DNA of 64,000 bases from positions 7,564,001 to 7,628,000 of the forward strand of contig NZ_CP097263.1 of NCBI RefSeq assembly GCF_028622115.1. Reading direction: 5' to 3'. The DNA comes from Kutzneria chonburiensis. GTDB taxonomy: Bacteria > Actinomycetota > Actinomycetes > Mycobacteriales > Pseudonocardiaceae. The translations under genes and the position numbers were made by a program. Within the stretch, counting starts at the first letter, position 1, and each line of letters starts with the position of its first letter. Of this stretch, positions 24,600-32,263 are shown piece by piece. The notes beneath the pieces were generated by a model. The model was not told the DNA's origin. It was given only the letters and a program-made list of their open reading frames with translations, and made no database searches.

Positions 24600-25955
24600 A
24601 TGGTGCGACGTTGGGATCAACTGAATGAGCGTCAACTTGAAGTCCTGAAACGGATCGATGCCGCGGAGGATCTCAGCGGGCCTCAACATGGATCATTGAG
24701 GACCTCCGCCAACGCCCTGCGGGACCGTCGGCTGATCACTATTAGCAAGCATGGAGGACGATGGGAGGGGGCGATCACCGAAACCGGCCGATTCTACCTT
24801 GACCATGGATATCATCCTGACGACCCTCGTCGAGGAAGCGAATCCGAAGTTTCGCAACTCGCCGAGCGGCGACGGGCGGAAGCCGTAGAGCTGGTTGCGC
24901 GGCTGGGAGTCGAGACGACGGTGGTGATCGCGAACCCGACGGAGGACGAGGTCGCGGTCTGGCGCAAGATCGTCGACTTCGCCAAGCGGCACGGCATGGT
25001 GCCCGAGGGACACCGCATCGAGAAGACCAGGCAGTACAACCGCGGACGCGACCTGCACATTCGGTTGATCAAGGGTGCGCACGCCAACACCGCACATCAG
25101 CTACCGGATGGCCTACCCGCGGTGTCGATACCCGAGACATTGCGGTCGCCGCATAAAGTGATCGCGGATCTACGTGACGACAGCAACAGGCTGGTGATGC
25201 CGAAGGACACGCGCCGGCGTTGCCTTCTCGTATTGCACGGGCTGGCCGTCGCGGCGATCGAGCGCGGTTACAAGGTTGCTATTCTTCCTGATTCGGACAG
25301 CTATCGAGGCGGCTATCAATACGGCCGAGGGGGTCATCGCCGTGACGGCGGCATCAGTCTGGTAGTGGGTGAATTCAGTTATGCGGTCACTGTTCAGGAG
25401 GTGAGTCCCCAGACCGCTGATCCAGACAAGATGGGTCGTATTGCGATCGAACTGCCCGCCTACCGTTCCGAAGGACGACAGCACCGATGGACGGATGGGA
25501 AGCGGCGAACCGTCGAGGAGGCCCTGCCGGCGCTACTGCACGAGGTCGAGACGCGAGTCATGGAAGACCGGCAGCGACAGATCGACGAGGAGCGGGCGAA
25601 GGCCGACCGCAAGGTGCGCTGGGAGCAGGCGATGGAGACTGCCCACCGCAAGGCGACCGAGTCCTACTACGCATCTGCGCTCGATGCCCAGGTGCAGCGT
25701 TGGCAGCACGTGAACGATCTGCGCGCGTACTGCCAGGCTCTTGAGCAACGCATCATCGCCAGCGACCCGGAGAACGACAGCGCTTCGACAGGGCGAGTGT
25801 GGCTCACGTGGATCCGTGATCACATCGCAACGATCGACCCGTTGAACGAAGTCCCGACGATGCCGGTGCCGCCCAAGATCAGCCACGAGGATCTGAAGCC
25901 GTTCCTCGGCAGCTGGAGTCCGTATGGTCCGGAAGCACATCAGCGCAGGTGGTAG
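24600..25955 (+). CDS. Hypothetical protein, 451 residues, winged-helix-like start
   Basis: Not recognised. The first ~75 residues (QLNERQLEVLKRIDAAEDLS, then RTSANALRDRRLITISKHGG) resemble a winged helix that reads as a restriction- or defence-associated DNA-binding region. The middle has IRLIKGAHANTAHQLPDGLP and a segment on tailored treatment of large hydrophilic loops. Residues ~320-400 form a charged coiled-coil (RQRQIDEERAKADRKVRWEQ). No catalytic motif seen. Set at ATG 24600 without a clear ribosome site. Its place after two tRNAs and the third repeat copy suggests accessory DNA. Confidence 0.6.
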   Translation: MVRRWDQLNERQLEVLKRIDAAEDLSGPQHGSLRTSANALRDRRLITISKHGGRWEGAITETGRFYLDHGYHPDDPRRGSESEVSQLAERRRAEAVELVARLGVETTVVIANPTEDEVAVWRKIVDFAKRHGMVPEGHRIEKTRQYNRGRDLHIRLIKGAHANTAHQLPDGLPAVSIPETLRSPHKVIADLRDDSNRLVMPKDTRRRCLLVLHGLAVAAIERGYKVAILPDSDSYRGGYQYGRGGHRRDGGISLVVGEFSYAVTVQEVSPQTADPDKMGRIAIELPAYRSEGRQHRWTDGKRRTVEEALPALLHEVETRVMEDRQRQIDEERAKADRKVRWEQAMETAHRKATESYYASALDAQVQRWQHVNDLRAYCQALEQRIIASDPENDSASTGRVWLTWIRDHIATIDPLNEVPTMPVPPKISHEDLKPFLGSWSPYGPEAHQRRW

Positions 25956-25986
25956 ATGCGCAGATCGGCGCGACGGCTCTTGGGAG

Positions 25987-26433
25987 TTAGGACGTCAAGG
26001 GCCGGGACTTCAGGGGGCTGGAGTAGACGATGGTTGTTGTCACGGGGCCGAGGGTGGAGATGCGGCCGGTGACTTCCTCGAGGTGGCGCATGGAACGGGC
26101 GAGGACCTTGAGGACGAAGCAGTCCTCGCCGGTGACGTGGTGGGCCTCGACGACCTCGGGGGTGGTGTCGAGGAGAGCGTGGAAGGGCTTGTAGTTGTTG
26201 GTGGGGTAGCGAAGGCGGACGAAGGCCATGATCGTCAGGCCGAGGCGCTCGGGGTCGATGGTGGCGGCGTAGCCGGTGATGACGCCGGACTCCTCGAGGC
26301 GGCGGACCCGCTCGGTGACGGCGGAGGGGGACATGGCGACGGTGCGGGCGAGGTCGGCGTAGCTGGCGCGGCCGTCGGCCTGGAGGGCCTCCAGGATGCG
26401 CCAATCGGTGGAGTCCAAGGAATCCGTGGTCAC
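25987..26433 (-). CDS. Lrp/AsnC family transcriptional regulator
   Basis: 148-residue regulator with an N-terminal helix-turn-helix (LDSTDWRILEALQADGRASY, SPSAVTERVRRLEESGVI) and a C-terminal RAM domain (MAFVRLRYP, GEDCFVLKVLARSM). These proteins sense amino acids and control amino-acid metabolism genes, which fits the rhodanese and ammonia-lyase-like genes divergently placed beside it. GTG 26433 is selected because the conserved DSTDWRIL start follows within ten codons; a 17-bp palindrome sits 11 bases upstream. Confidence 0.88.
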   Translation of the reverse strand: MTTDSLDSTDWRILEALQADGRASYADLARTVAMSPSAVTERVRRLEESGVITGYAATIDPERLGLTIMAFVRLRYPTNNYKPFHALLDTTPEVVEAHHVTGEDCFVLKVLARSMRHLEEVTGRISTLGPVTTTIVYSSPLKSRPLTS

Positions 26434-26444
26434 TGGATGAGAAT

Positions 26445-26461
26445 GCCATGGAATCCATGGC
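26445..26461. promoter_or_regulatory. Palindromic operator for the Lrp/AsnC regulator
   Basis: GCCATGGA-A-TCCATGGC, a perfect 17-bp palindrome in the divergent promoter region between the regulator and the rhodanese gene. Its size suits an Lrp/AsnC site, and its place suits autoregulation and control of the rhodanese gene. Confidence 0.55.
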
Positions 26462-26513
26462 GAAACGTGGAATGTGTCGTGGACGTCGGGTTCAGCGGCG
26501 GAGGCCCGGTGCC

Positions 26514-26519
26514 TAGCGT
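26514..26519 (+). promoter_or_regulatory. -10 hexamer TAGCGT, leaderless promoter
   Basis: TAGCGT lies 6 bases before the ATG at 26526, 53 bases from the Lrp-type palindrome. Confidence 0.5.
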
Positions 26520-26525
26520 CGGGAC

Positions 26526-26915
26526 ATGAACTTCTTCGAAATGCGTCTGGCATTCCAGACGGATGTGAGTGACGTCCGACAGGCGCTGACCAGCGGAAAC
26601 CCGGGTTTTGTGCTGGTGGACACGCGCAGTGACGAAGCCTGGGCGCAAGGGCGGATTCCGGGGGCCGTCCGGCTCAAAGACAGCGACCTTGATCCGACGG
26701 TGCCGGTGGTGACGTACTGCTGGGGACCGGGCTGCAACGGGGCGACGAAGGCGGCGGCGGAGCTGACGAGGCACGGCTACCAGGTGCGGGAGATGATCGG
26801 CGGCATCGAGTACTGGATCAGGGAGGGCTTCCCGGTCCGCACGGATGCCGGCGACGAGCTGGGCGAACCCGACCCGCTGACGGCCCCCGTCGCAGCGGTG
26901 GACTGCGGTTGTTGA
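26526..26915 (+). CDS. Rhodanese-like sulfurtransferase
   Basis: 129-residue single-domain rhodanese. VLVDTRSDEAWAQGRIPGAV is the conserved CH2A-like segment, and the active loop is VVTYCWGPGCNGATKAA with Cys65 as the probable persulfide carrier and Cys70 nearby. A Cys pair ends the protein (DCGC). Such proteins move sulfane sulfur or detoxify cyanide. The next gene, an ammonia-lyase homologue, starts 18 bases later on the same strand but has its own -10 hexamer. Confidence 0.85.
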   Translation: MNFFEMRLAFQTDVSDVRQALTSGNPGFVLVDTRSDEAWAQGRIPGAVRLKDSDLDPTVPVVTYCWGPGCNGATKAAAELTRHGYQVREMIGGIEYWIREGFPVRTDAGDELGEPDPLTAPVAAVDCGC

Positions 26916-26920
26916 GGAGT

Positions 26921-26926
26921 TAACCT
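26921..26926 (+). promoter_or_regulatory. -10 hexamer TAACCT, leaderless promoter
   Basis: TAACCT starts 5 bases after the rhodanese stop and is followed by 7 bases and the GTG at 26934. Confidence 0.45.
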
Positions 26927-26933
26927 TCGCACT

Positions 26934-28412
26934 GTGGCAGTGGTGCTCGACGGCAAGTCGTTGACGTGTGCGGAGGTGATCGCGGTCGCCGTCCGCGGCG
27001 AACCGGTGAGCATCGAGCCGACCGCGAGGGAATGGGTACGTCGCGCGGCGGACCTGGCGCAAGAGGTCACGGGTCGTCGCCCGGTCTACGGCCGCACCAC
27101 GGGCGTGGGCGCCAACCGCATGGTGAGCGTGGAGGAGCAGGAAGTCGCGGCGTTCGGCCGCCGCCTGCTGCGCAGCCACGCGGGCGGCACAGGCCCGCTG
27201 ATCCCGGAGACGGAAGCGCGGGCGATGATGGTGGTCCGCGCCAACCAGATCCTGGCCGGCCACTCCGGCGTCTCGGAGCACGTGCTGGACGCGCTGGCGC
27301 TGGCCCTGAACGCGGGTTGCTACCCCCAGGTGCACTCGATCGGCGCGATCGGCACGGGCGACCTGACAGCGCTGGCCGAACTGGCGCTGACGCTGCTGGG
27401 CGAGCAGCCATGGATGGGCCCGCATCCGTTGCCGCCGATCGACTTCGCGACCTCGGACGCGCTGGCGTTCCTGTCCAGCAACGCCCTGACGATCGGTCAG
27501 TCGGTGCTGGCGCAGGGCCAGCTATCGGCGCTGCTCGACCAGACGTGCACGACCGCGGCGCTCTCGCTGCTCGCGGTGGACGGCTCGGTGGAGCCGTTCG
27601 CGGAGGTGGTGCACCAGTCGAGGCCGCACCACGGCAGCCAGCTGGTGGCGCGCCGCATCCGCGACCTGCTCGGCGAGATCACGCATACGCCGGCCCGCGT
27701 GCAGGACCCGTTCGGCCTGCGGTGTTTCCCGCAGGTCCACGGCGAGGCGGCGGACGGCCTGCTGGCGCTGGAGCAGGTGCTCAGCGTGGAGATCAACGCC
27801 GGCGCGGAGAACCCGCTGGTGTCGGTCCTCGACGGCGACGTCTACCACCACGGCGGATTCCACAGCATCACGCTCAGCCTGGCCCTGGACAAGGCGCGGC
27901 TGTCGGCGTTGCAAACGGCCCAGCTGTCGGTGAGCCGGCTGGCGATGCTGTGCGAGCCGAACTACACGGGCCTGCGGCCGTTCGCGGCGGACGAGGCCAG
28001 CGGCAGCTCGGGCCTGATGGTCATCGAGTACACGGCGGCGGCCTCGCTGGCCAGCTTCCGGTCGATGGCGATGCCGGCGGTGCTCGGCCACGCCACGCTG
28101 TCCCGCGGCGTCGAGGAGCACGCCAGCTTCTCGGCCCAGTCGGCGCGGATGACCGGTGAGGTGGTGCCGCACTTCGTGATCGTGCTGGCGTGCGAGCTGA
28201 TCGCCAGCGTCCGTGTGCTGCGGATGCGCCAGCTGCACCCGAACAACAGCGTCGAGCTGCGTGCCGCGTTCGACAACGCGGTGAGCATGCTGCCGACGGA
28301 GACCGAGGACCGGCCGCTGACCGTCGATCTGATGACGGCGAGCGCGCTGCTCACCGGCGAGCACGTCGAGATGCCCGATCAGCTGCGGCGGGTCACGAAT
28401 AAGCCTGCCTGA
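26934..28412 (+). CDS. Aromatic amino acid/histidine ammonia-lyase homologue lacking the MIO triad
   Basis: 492 residues, full length for the HAL/PAL family. Conserved: the Tyr52 loop (PVYGRTTGVGANR), Asn183 (SSNALTIGQS), Arg263 in QDPFGLRCFPQVHG and the helical core. The Ala-Ser-Gly that cyclises into the MIO electrophile is replaced by Gly140-Thr141-Gly142 (GAIGTGDLTALAEL), and the family tyrosine before Arg263 is Phe260. A classical MIO-type elimination therefore looks impossible. Start GTG 26934 fits a leaderless transcript; further GTGs follow at 26940 and 26943. It overlaps the convergent GntR gene by 20 bases. The role may be amino-acid binding or a different lyase chemistry. Confidence 0.85.
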   Translation: MAVVLDGKSLTCAEVIAVAVRGEPVSIEPTAREWVRRAADLAQEVTGRRPVYGRTTGVGANRMVSVEEQEVAAFGRRLLRSHAGGTGPLIPETEARAMMVVRANQILAGHSGVSEHVLDALALALNAGCYPQVHSIGAIGTGDLTALAELALTLLGEQPWMGPHPLPPIDFATSDALAFLSSNALTIGQSVLAQGQLSALLDQTCTTAALSLLAVDGSVEPFAEVVHQSRPHHGSQLVARRIRDLLGEITHTPARVQDPFGLRCFPQVHGEAADGLLALEQVLSVEINAGAENPLVSVLDGDVYHHGGFHSITLSLALDKARLSALQTAQLSVSRLAMLCEPNYTGLRPFAADEASGSSGLMVIEYTAAASLASFRSMAMPAVLGHATLSRGVEEHASFSAQSARMTGEVVPHFVIVLACELIASVRVLRMRQLHPNNSVELRAAFDNAVSMLPTETEDRPLTVDLMTASALLTGEHVEMPDQLRRVTNKPA

Positions 28413-29079
28413 GCTGCCGCTCGGCGTCGTCCAGGTACTCGGCGAGCATCTGCTCGGCCCGTTCCCGGCCCTGCGCGGCCAGTGCGGCCAGGATCTCCTG
28501 GTTGCGCTTGATGTACGGCTCGTGGAACCCCTGCGGATCGCCCATCACATGGAAGACCAGCCGCAGCTCGGCGAGGATGCCGCGCATCATGTCCACGACG
28601 CGAGGGCTGCCGGCGAGCTCGCACAGCGCCTGGTGGAACCGCAGATTGTGGGTGCCGACGGCGACCCAGTCGGCCCGCCCGGCCGCCGCCACGGCCTCGT
28701 CCACGACCAGCTGCACGCGCTGGATCTTCTCGGCGGTGACCTCGGCGTAGCGCAGGGCGCCGCACTCGACGACCTTGCGCAGGCGGTACAGGTCGGTGAC
28801 GTCGTCCTGGGTCAGCGTGCGTACGAACACGCCGCGGTTGAGCTCGTGCACCAGCAGCCGCTCATGGGTGAGCAGTCGGAACGCCTCGCGCAGCGTGTTG
28901 CGGGAGACGCCGAGCGCGGCGCCGATCGCCTCCTCGGACAGGCGTGTGCCCGGCGGCAGGTCGCCGACGGTGATCCTGGTGCGCAGCACGTCGGCGACAC
29001 GTTCCGCGGTGCTGACGCGGTCCAGCTGAAGGCGGTCGGCGGCGAGCAGCTCCACCGGTCCGCCGGTCGGATCGGCCAC
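28393..29079 (-). CDS. GntR/FadR family transcriptional regulator (FCD domain)
   Basis: 228-residue regulator. The N-terminal winged helix (VSTAERVADVLRTRITVGDL, GTRLSEEAIGAALGVSRNTL) is followed by an all-helical FCD ligand domain with the metal-binding aspartate/histidine pattern (LYRLRKVVECGALRYA, HNLRFHQALCELAGSPRV). FCD proteins sense carboxylic acids or amino acids. GTG 29079 is chosen because AAAGGGG stands 4 bases before it; the frame is open far upstream. An AT-rich -10 region with AATATATT lies at 29109-29116. Confidence 0.87.
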   Translation of the reverse strand: MADPTGGPVELLAADRLQLDRVSTAERVADVLRTRITVGDLPPGTRLSEEAIGAALGVSRNTLREAFRLLTHERLLVHELNRGVFVRTLTQDDVTDLYRLRKVVECGALRYAEVTAEKIQRVQLVVDEAVAAAGRADWVAVGTHNLRFHQALCELAGSPRVVDMMRGILAELRLVFHVMGDPQGFHEPYIKRNQEILAALAAQGRERAEQMLAEYLDDAERQLRQAYS

Positions 29080-29108
29080 GGGACCCCTTTCGGCGATAAC
29101 CGTTGAAC

Positions 29109-29116
29109 AATATATT
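29109..29116 (-). promoter_or_regulatory. AT-rich -10 region with AATATATT palindrome
   Basis: In GC-rich surroundings the minus strand reads GAAAATATATTGTTC. TATATT is a good -10 for the GntR gene (about 30-base leader), and the palindrome would suit autorepression. Confidence 0.4.
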
Positions 29117-29244
29117 TTCACCGGTTCGAGCGGCCAAGCTCCACCCCAGCGTGTGACGGCTCCGGTGCCACAGTGGGACCGGCCGGGCGAAGTAGGACGT
29201 GGGCGGCGGCAGGGGATGGGCACCCTGCCCCCGCTCACGACAAC

Positions 29245-29250
29245 TACGGT
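29245..29250 (+). promoter_or_regulatory. -10 hexamer TACGGT, leaderless promoter
   Basis: TACGGT lies 7 bases before the GTG at 29258. Confidence 0.45.
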
Positions 29251-29257
29251 GGACGTC

Positions 29258-29563
29258 GTGAAGGAGCAACGCGCCGCCCATCTGTTCGCGCTCCTGATGC
29301 TCGTGGTCACGGTCGGGCCGGTCGTGTCGATCTGGTTGTCGGTGATCGCGGCGGCCGCGCTGTTCCTGCCGCAGGTGCCGACCAGCTTCACCGGCGGCGG
29401 GCTGCGCGCCATCGGCCTGCTGGTCGTCGTGGCGCTCGCGGTGTCTCAGCTACTCGTGCCGGTGCTTCGGTGGGTGCCCGGTCGGCCGTACCCCCGTATC
29501 GGCGCTGCGCTGTGTGCGCTAATCGGGTTGTTTGCCGGCCTGCTCGCCGCGATCCTGGCTTAG
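29258..29563 (+). CDS. Small membrane protein, three helices
   Basis: 101 residues with a charged start (VKEQRAAH) and three hydrophobic helices (LFALLMLVVTVGPVVSIWLS, LRAIGLLVVVALAVSQLLV, IGAALCALIGLFAGLLAAIL). No family recognised. The start GTG 29258 is chosen from the leaderless -10; the frame is open to 29153 but that part is not hydrophobic or protein-like. Its stop TAG doubles as the first bases of the TAGCGT hexamer of the next gene. Confidence 0.6.
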   Translation: MKEQRAAHLFALLMLVVTVGPVVSIWLSVIAAAALFLPQVPTSFTGGGLRAIGLLVVVALAVSQLLVPVLRWVPGRPYPRIGAALCALIGLFAGLLAAILA

Positions 29564-29566
29564 CGT
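29561..29566 (+). promoter_or_regulatory. -10 hexamer TAGCGT overlapping a stop codon
   Basis: TAGCGT begins with the stop codon of the membrane protein gene and is followed by 7 bases and the ATG at 29574. Confidence 0.45.
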
Positions 29567-29573
29567 GAATCAC

Positions 29574-30716
29574 ATGACCGAGCGAGCCGAGGTGATCGTC
29601 GTCGGCGGCGGTGTGATGGGGCTGTCGACCGCATTCCACCTCGCCGAGGCCGGGGTCGACGTGCTGCTGGTGGAACGGGACGAACTCGGTTCCGGCAGCA
29701 CCTGTCGGGCGGCCGGCGGGGTGCGCGCCCAGTTCTCCGACCCGGCCAACATCGAGTTGGCCCGGCGCTCGCTCGCGGCGTTCGAACGATTCGGCGAGCG
29801 CCCCGGCGCGGAGATCGACCTGCGCCAGCACGGCTACCTGTTCCTGCTCGACGACGAGGCCGATGTGGCCGCCTTCGAGGCCGGCGTCCGCCTGCAGAAC
29901 GAGCTCGGTGTGCCGAGCCGGATGCTGAGCGTCGAGCAGGCGGTCGAGTTGTCGCCGCTGATCGTCGGTGACGGTCTGCTCGCCGCGGCGTTTTCGCCCA
30001 CGGACGGGCACTGCACGCCTGAAGCTGTCGTGCAGGGTTACGCCCGTGGTGCCCGGCGGCTCGGCGCTCGGATTCGTCAGCACTGCGAGGTCACTGGCAT
30101 CGACGTCGCCGACGGAGTGATCACCGGCGTTCGGACGACAGAGGGACTTGTCGACACGTCAACTGTTGTCGTCACGGCTGGCGCCTGGTCGGCGGCTGTT
30201 GGCGAGATGGCTGGTGTGTCGCTGCCGGTGGTGCCGCTACGGCGGCAGATCATCGTGACGTCCGAAATCCCCGACCTGCCGGCCGAGCTGCCGATGACCA
30301 TCGACTTCGGCACCTCGTTCTACTTCCATCCCGAGGGGCCGGGATTGCTCGTCGGGATGTCCGACCCGGACCAGGAACCGGGCTTCCACCTGGTCACGGG
30401 CGACGAGTGGCTGCCCGGTCTGGCCGAGGCGGTGCAGCGGCGCGCCCCGTCGCTGGCCGAGATCGGCATTGCGCACCGGTGGGCCGGGCTGTACGAGATG
30501 AGCCCCGACCACAACGCCCTGATCGGCGAGTCCCGTGAGGTCGGGCGGCTGCTGTACGCGACCGGTTTCTCGGGGCACGCATTCCTACAGGGGCCGGCGG
30601 TCGGCGAGGTGCTGCGGGACCTCGTGCTCGGCGTGCCGCCCTTGGTCGACGTGACCGGGCTGTCCGTCGACCGCTTCGCGACCAGTTCGGACCGTCCCGA
30701 ACTGAACTGCGTCTGA
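29574..30716 (+). CDS. FAD-dependent amine/D-amino acid oxidoreductase (DAO family)
   Basis: 380-residue flavoenzyme of the glycine/sarcosine oxidase and D-amino acid dehydrogenase group. It has the N-terminal dinucleotide fold VIVVGGGVMGLSTAFHLAEAG, the GSTCRAAGGVRAQF loop, the mid-protein VVVTAGAWSAAVGEMAG and the C-terminal ATGFSGHAFLQGPAVGEVL flavin motif. It oxidises a secondary or D-amino acid; which one is not visible. The LysR gene overlaps its stop by one base. Start ATG 29574 fits the -10 spacing. Confidence 0.85.
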   Translation: MTERAEVIVVGGGVMGLSTAFHLAEAGVDVLLVERDELGSGSTCRAAGGVRAQFSDPANIELARRSLAAFERFGERPGAEIDLRQHGYLFLLDDEADVAAFEAGVRLQNELGVPSRMLSVEQAVELSPLIVGDGLLAAAFSPTDGHCTPEAVVQGYARGARRLGARIRQHCEVTGIDVADGVITGVRTTEGLVDTSTVVVTAGAWSAAVGEMAGVSLPVVPLRRQIIVTSEIPDLPAELPMTIDFGTSFYFHPEGPGLLVGMSDPDQEPGFHLVTGDEWLPGLAEAVQRRAPSLAEIGIAHRWAGLYEMSPDHNALIGESREVGRLLYATGFSGHAFLQGPAVGEVLRDLVLGVPPLVDVTGLSVDRFATSSDRPELNCV

Positions 30717-31627
30717 TGTTGAACCCCATCCATCTGCGCACCCTGACCGAGGCGGTCCGGACGGGTTCGTTCGCCGAGACCGCGCGGCTGCTCGGCTACA
30801 CGACTTCCGCCGTGTCGCAGCAGATCGCCATGCTCGAACGGGCTGTCGGCGCCCAGCTGTTCGAGCGTTCCGCCCGCAGTGTTCGGCCCACCGCCATCGC
30901 CGAGCGGATGGCCCTGCTCAGCCGGGACGCGCTCGCCGCACTGTCCGAACTGGAGCGTGAGGTGCGGGCCCTCACCCGCGGCGACGCCGGCACCTTGCGG
31001 CTGGCCAGCTTTGCCACCGCCAACGCCCGGATCATGGCGTCCACCCTCGCCGCCATTGTGGAGCGTCGCCCCGGCGCCGATGTCCTGTTGGACGAGGGCG
31101 AGCCCGACGAGGTCTTGGCCGGCGTGCTCGACGGCGACCGGGATGTCGCCGTCGTCTTCGCGTACGACCTCGATCCCCGGACCTGGCCTCGGGAGCTCAT
31201 CGCCACGCCTTTGCTGTCCGAGCCGCTCGTGCTCGTCACCGCCCCCGGGCACCGTCTCGCTTCTCGCGGCGATGCGTCCCTTGTGGAGGTTGCCGACGAG
31301 CGGTGGATCTGCACCCGTAGCGACACCGCCGGCTCCAAGTCGTTGGAACGCCTCTGCGCCACGGCGGGTTTCGTGCCGCGGGTCACCTTGCGCAGCAACG
31401 ACTACGGCGTCGTCTGCTCCCTCGTTCGCCGGGGGCTCGGCGTCGCAGTCGTGCCCCGACTCGCTCTCGGCATCGACACCGGTCTCGGCGTCCTGCGCAT
31501 CGCCGACTCCGAGGTCTTCCGCCGGATCTTGGCGTTGCACCGCCCCAGCAACACCAACCCGTTGCTGCCCATCGTGTTGGACGCCCTCCGCGCCCAGTGC
31601 ACGGCCATCGCCCAACGCTGGGGTTGA
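30716..31627 (+). CDS. LysR family transcriptional regulator
   Basis: 303-residue regulator. The winged helix is LRTLTEAVRTGSFAETARLL with YTTSAVSQQIAMLERAVG, followed by the linker helix and a periplasmic-binding-fold effector domain (LRLASFATANARIMASTL, VRRGLGVAVVPRLAL). ATG 30716 overlaps the oxidase stop (TGATG), so the regulator is made from the same transcript as the FAD enzyme and probably responds to its substrate or product. Confidence 0.88.
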   Translation: MLNPIHLRTLTEAVRTGSFAETARLLGYTTSAVSQQIAMLERAVGAQLFERSARSVRPTAIAERMALLSRDALAALSELEREVRALTRGDAGTLRLASFATANARIMASTLAAIVERRPGADVLLDEGEPDEVLAGVLDGDRDVAVVFAYDLDPRTWPRELIATPLLSEPLVLVTAPGHRLASRGDASLVEVADERWICTRSDTAGSKSLERLCATAGFVPRVTLRSNDYGVVCSLVRRGLGVAVVPRLALGIDTGLGVLRIADSEVFRRILALHRPSNTNPLLPIVLDALRAQCTAIAQRWG

Positions 31628-31702
31628 CACCGCCGGCCCGCGCGGATTCGTGCAGGTTGACGTGGGCATCGGTGACGCCGACCGGACCTCGGCGGTGCCG
31701 AC

Positions 31703-31729
31703 TTGTCCACAGCTCCTGAGTTGTCCACA
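31703..31729 (+). promoter_or_regulatory. Two tandem DnaA boxes
   Basis: TTGTCCACA at 31703-31711 and again at 31721-31729, same orientation, 18 bases apart. This is the preferred DnaA box of Streptomyces and relatives. No dnaA, dnaN or parA gene is near, so this looks like a DnaA-binding site away from oriC. Confidence 0.65.
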
Positions 31730-31760
31730 TCTGGATCTTCACGGCCTTGGGGGATGGGGG

Positions 31761-31799
31761 CCTCCCGGTAAAATCGGGCGCGGGCCAGCCCCCGGGAGG
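31761..31799 (+). terminator. Possible hairpin after the LysR gene
   Basis: CCTCCCGG at 31761-31768 pairs with CCGGGAGG at 31792-31799; the 23-base loop can form a smaller inner stem. The nearest upstream gene on the plus strand is the LysR regulator, 130 bases away. Confidence 0.4.
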
Positions 31800-31841
31800 G
31801 TGGGGTGCTGGGCGAGTTGCGTGAGGTCGTTGTCGAAGACC

Positions 31842-32263
31842 ATGAGCCTGGGGATTGTCATCGGTGTGAGGACATCGCTGGATCGGGTCGGGCGTTCGGC
31901 GCTCCATTACGCGGCGGCGCATGGCGATGCGGCTGAGGTGGCCGGCTTGCTGGCGGCTGGGCTTGACCCGAACCTCGCTGACAAGAACGGATTCACCCCC
32001 TTCACTTCGCCGCGCAGAGCTGGCAGCCCGAGATAGCCGCCGTCCTCCTAACCGCCGGCGCCGAGGTGGAGGCGCGAAACCGGTACGGCAACACGGTGCT
32101 GGCAATGGCAGTGTTGGAGTCGAGGGGGAGAGGCGAGCTGATCGAGCTCCTGCGCGCCGCCGGCGCGGATCCGCACTCGGTCAACCGGGCCGGTAAGACT
32201 CCCGTCGACATTGCCCGCACGATCGCGAACTACGACGTTCGGCAGTACTTCGCCGACATTTAG
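31842..32263 (+). pseudogene. Ankyrin-repeat protein gene with a frameshift in a C tract
   Basis: The first frame (ATG 31842, or GTG 31866) encodes SALHYAAAHGDAAEVAGLLA and LDPNLADKNGFTPF, then runs into TAG at 32034. The ankyrin pattern resumes in the next frame: LHFAAQSWQPEIAAVLLTAG, a third repeat and GKTPVDIARTIANYDVRQYF to TAG 32263. Adding one base to the five-C run at 31996-32000 would give one ~140-residue protein with four ankyrin repeats, a protein-protein interaction module. It is a real mutation, a slippage site or a sequencing error. The end overlaps coaA by 4 bases. Confidence 0.75.

Noticed and set aside
31628-31841. Chromosomal or plasmid replication origin
   Set aside because: Only two DnaA boxes, no AT-rich unwinding region and no dnaA, dnaN, rep or par genes.
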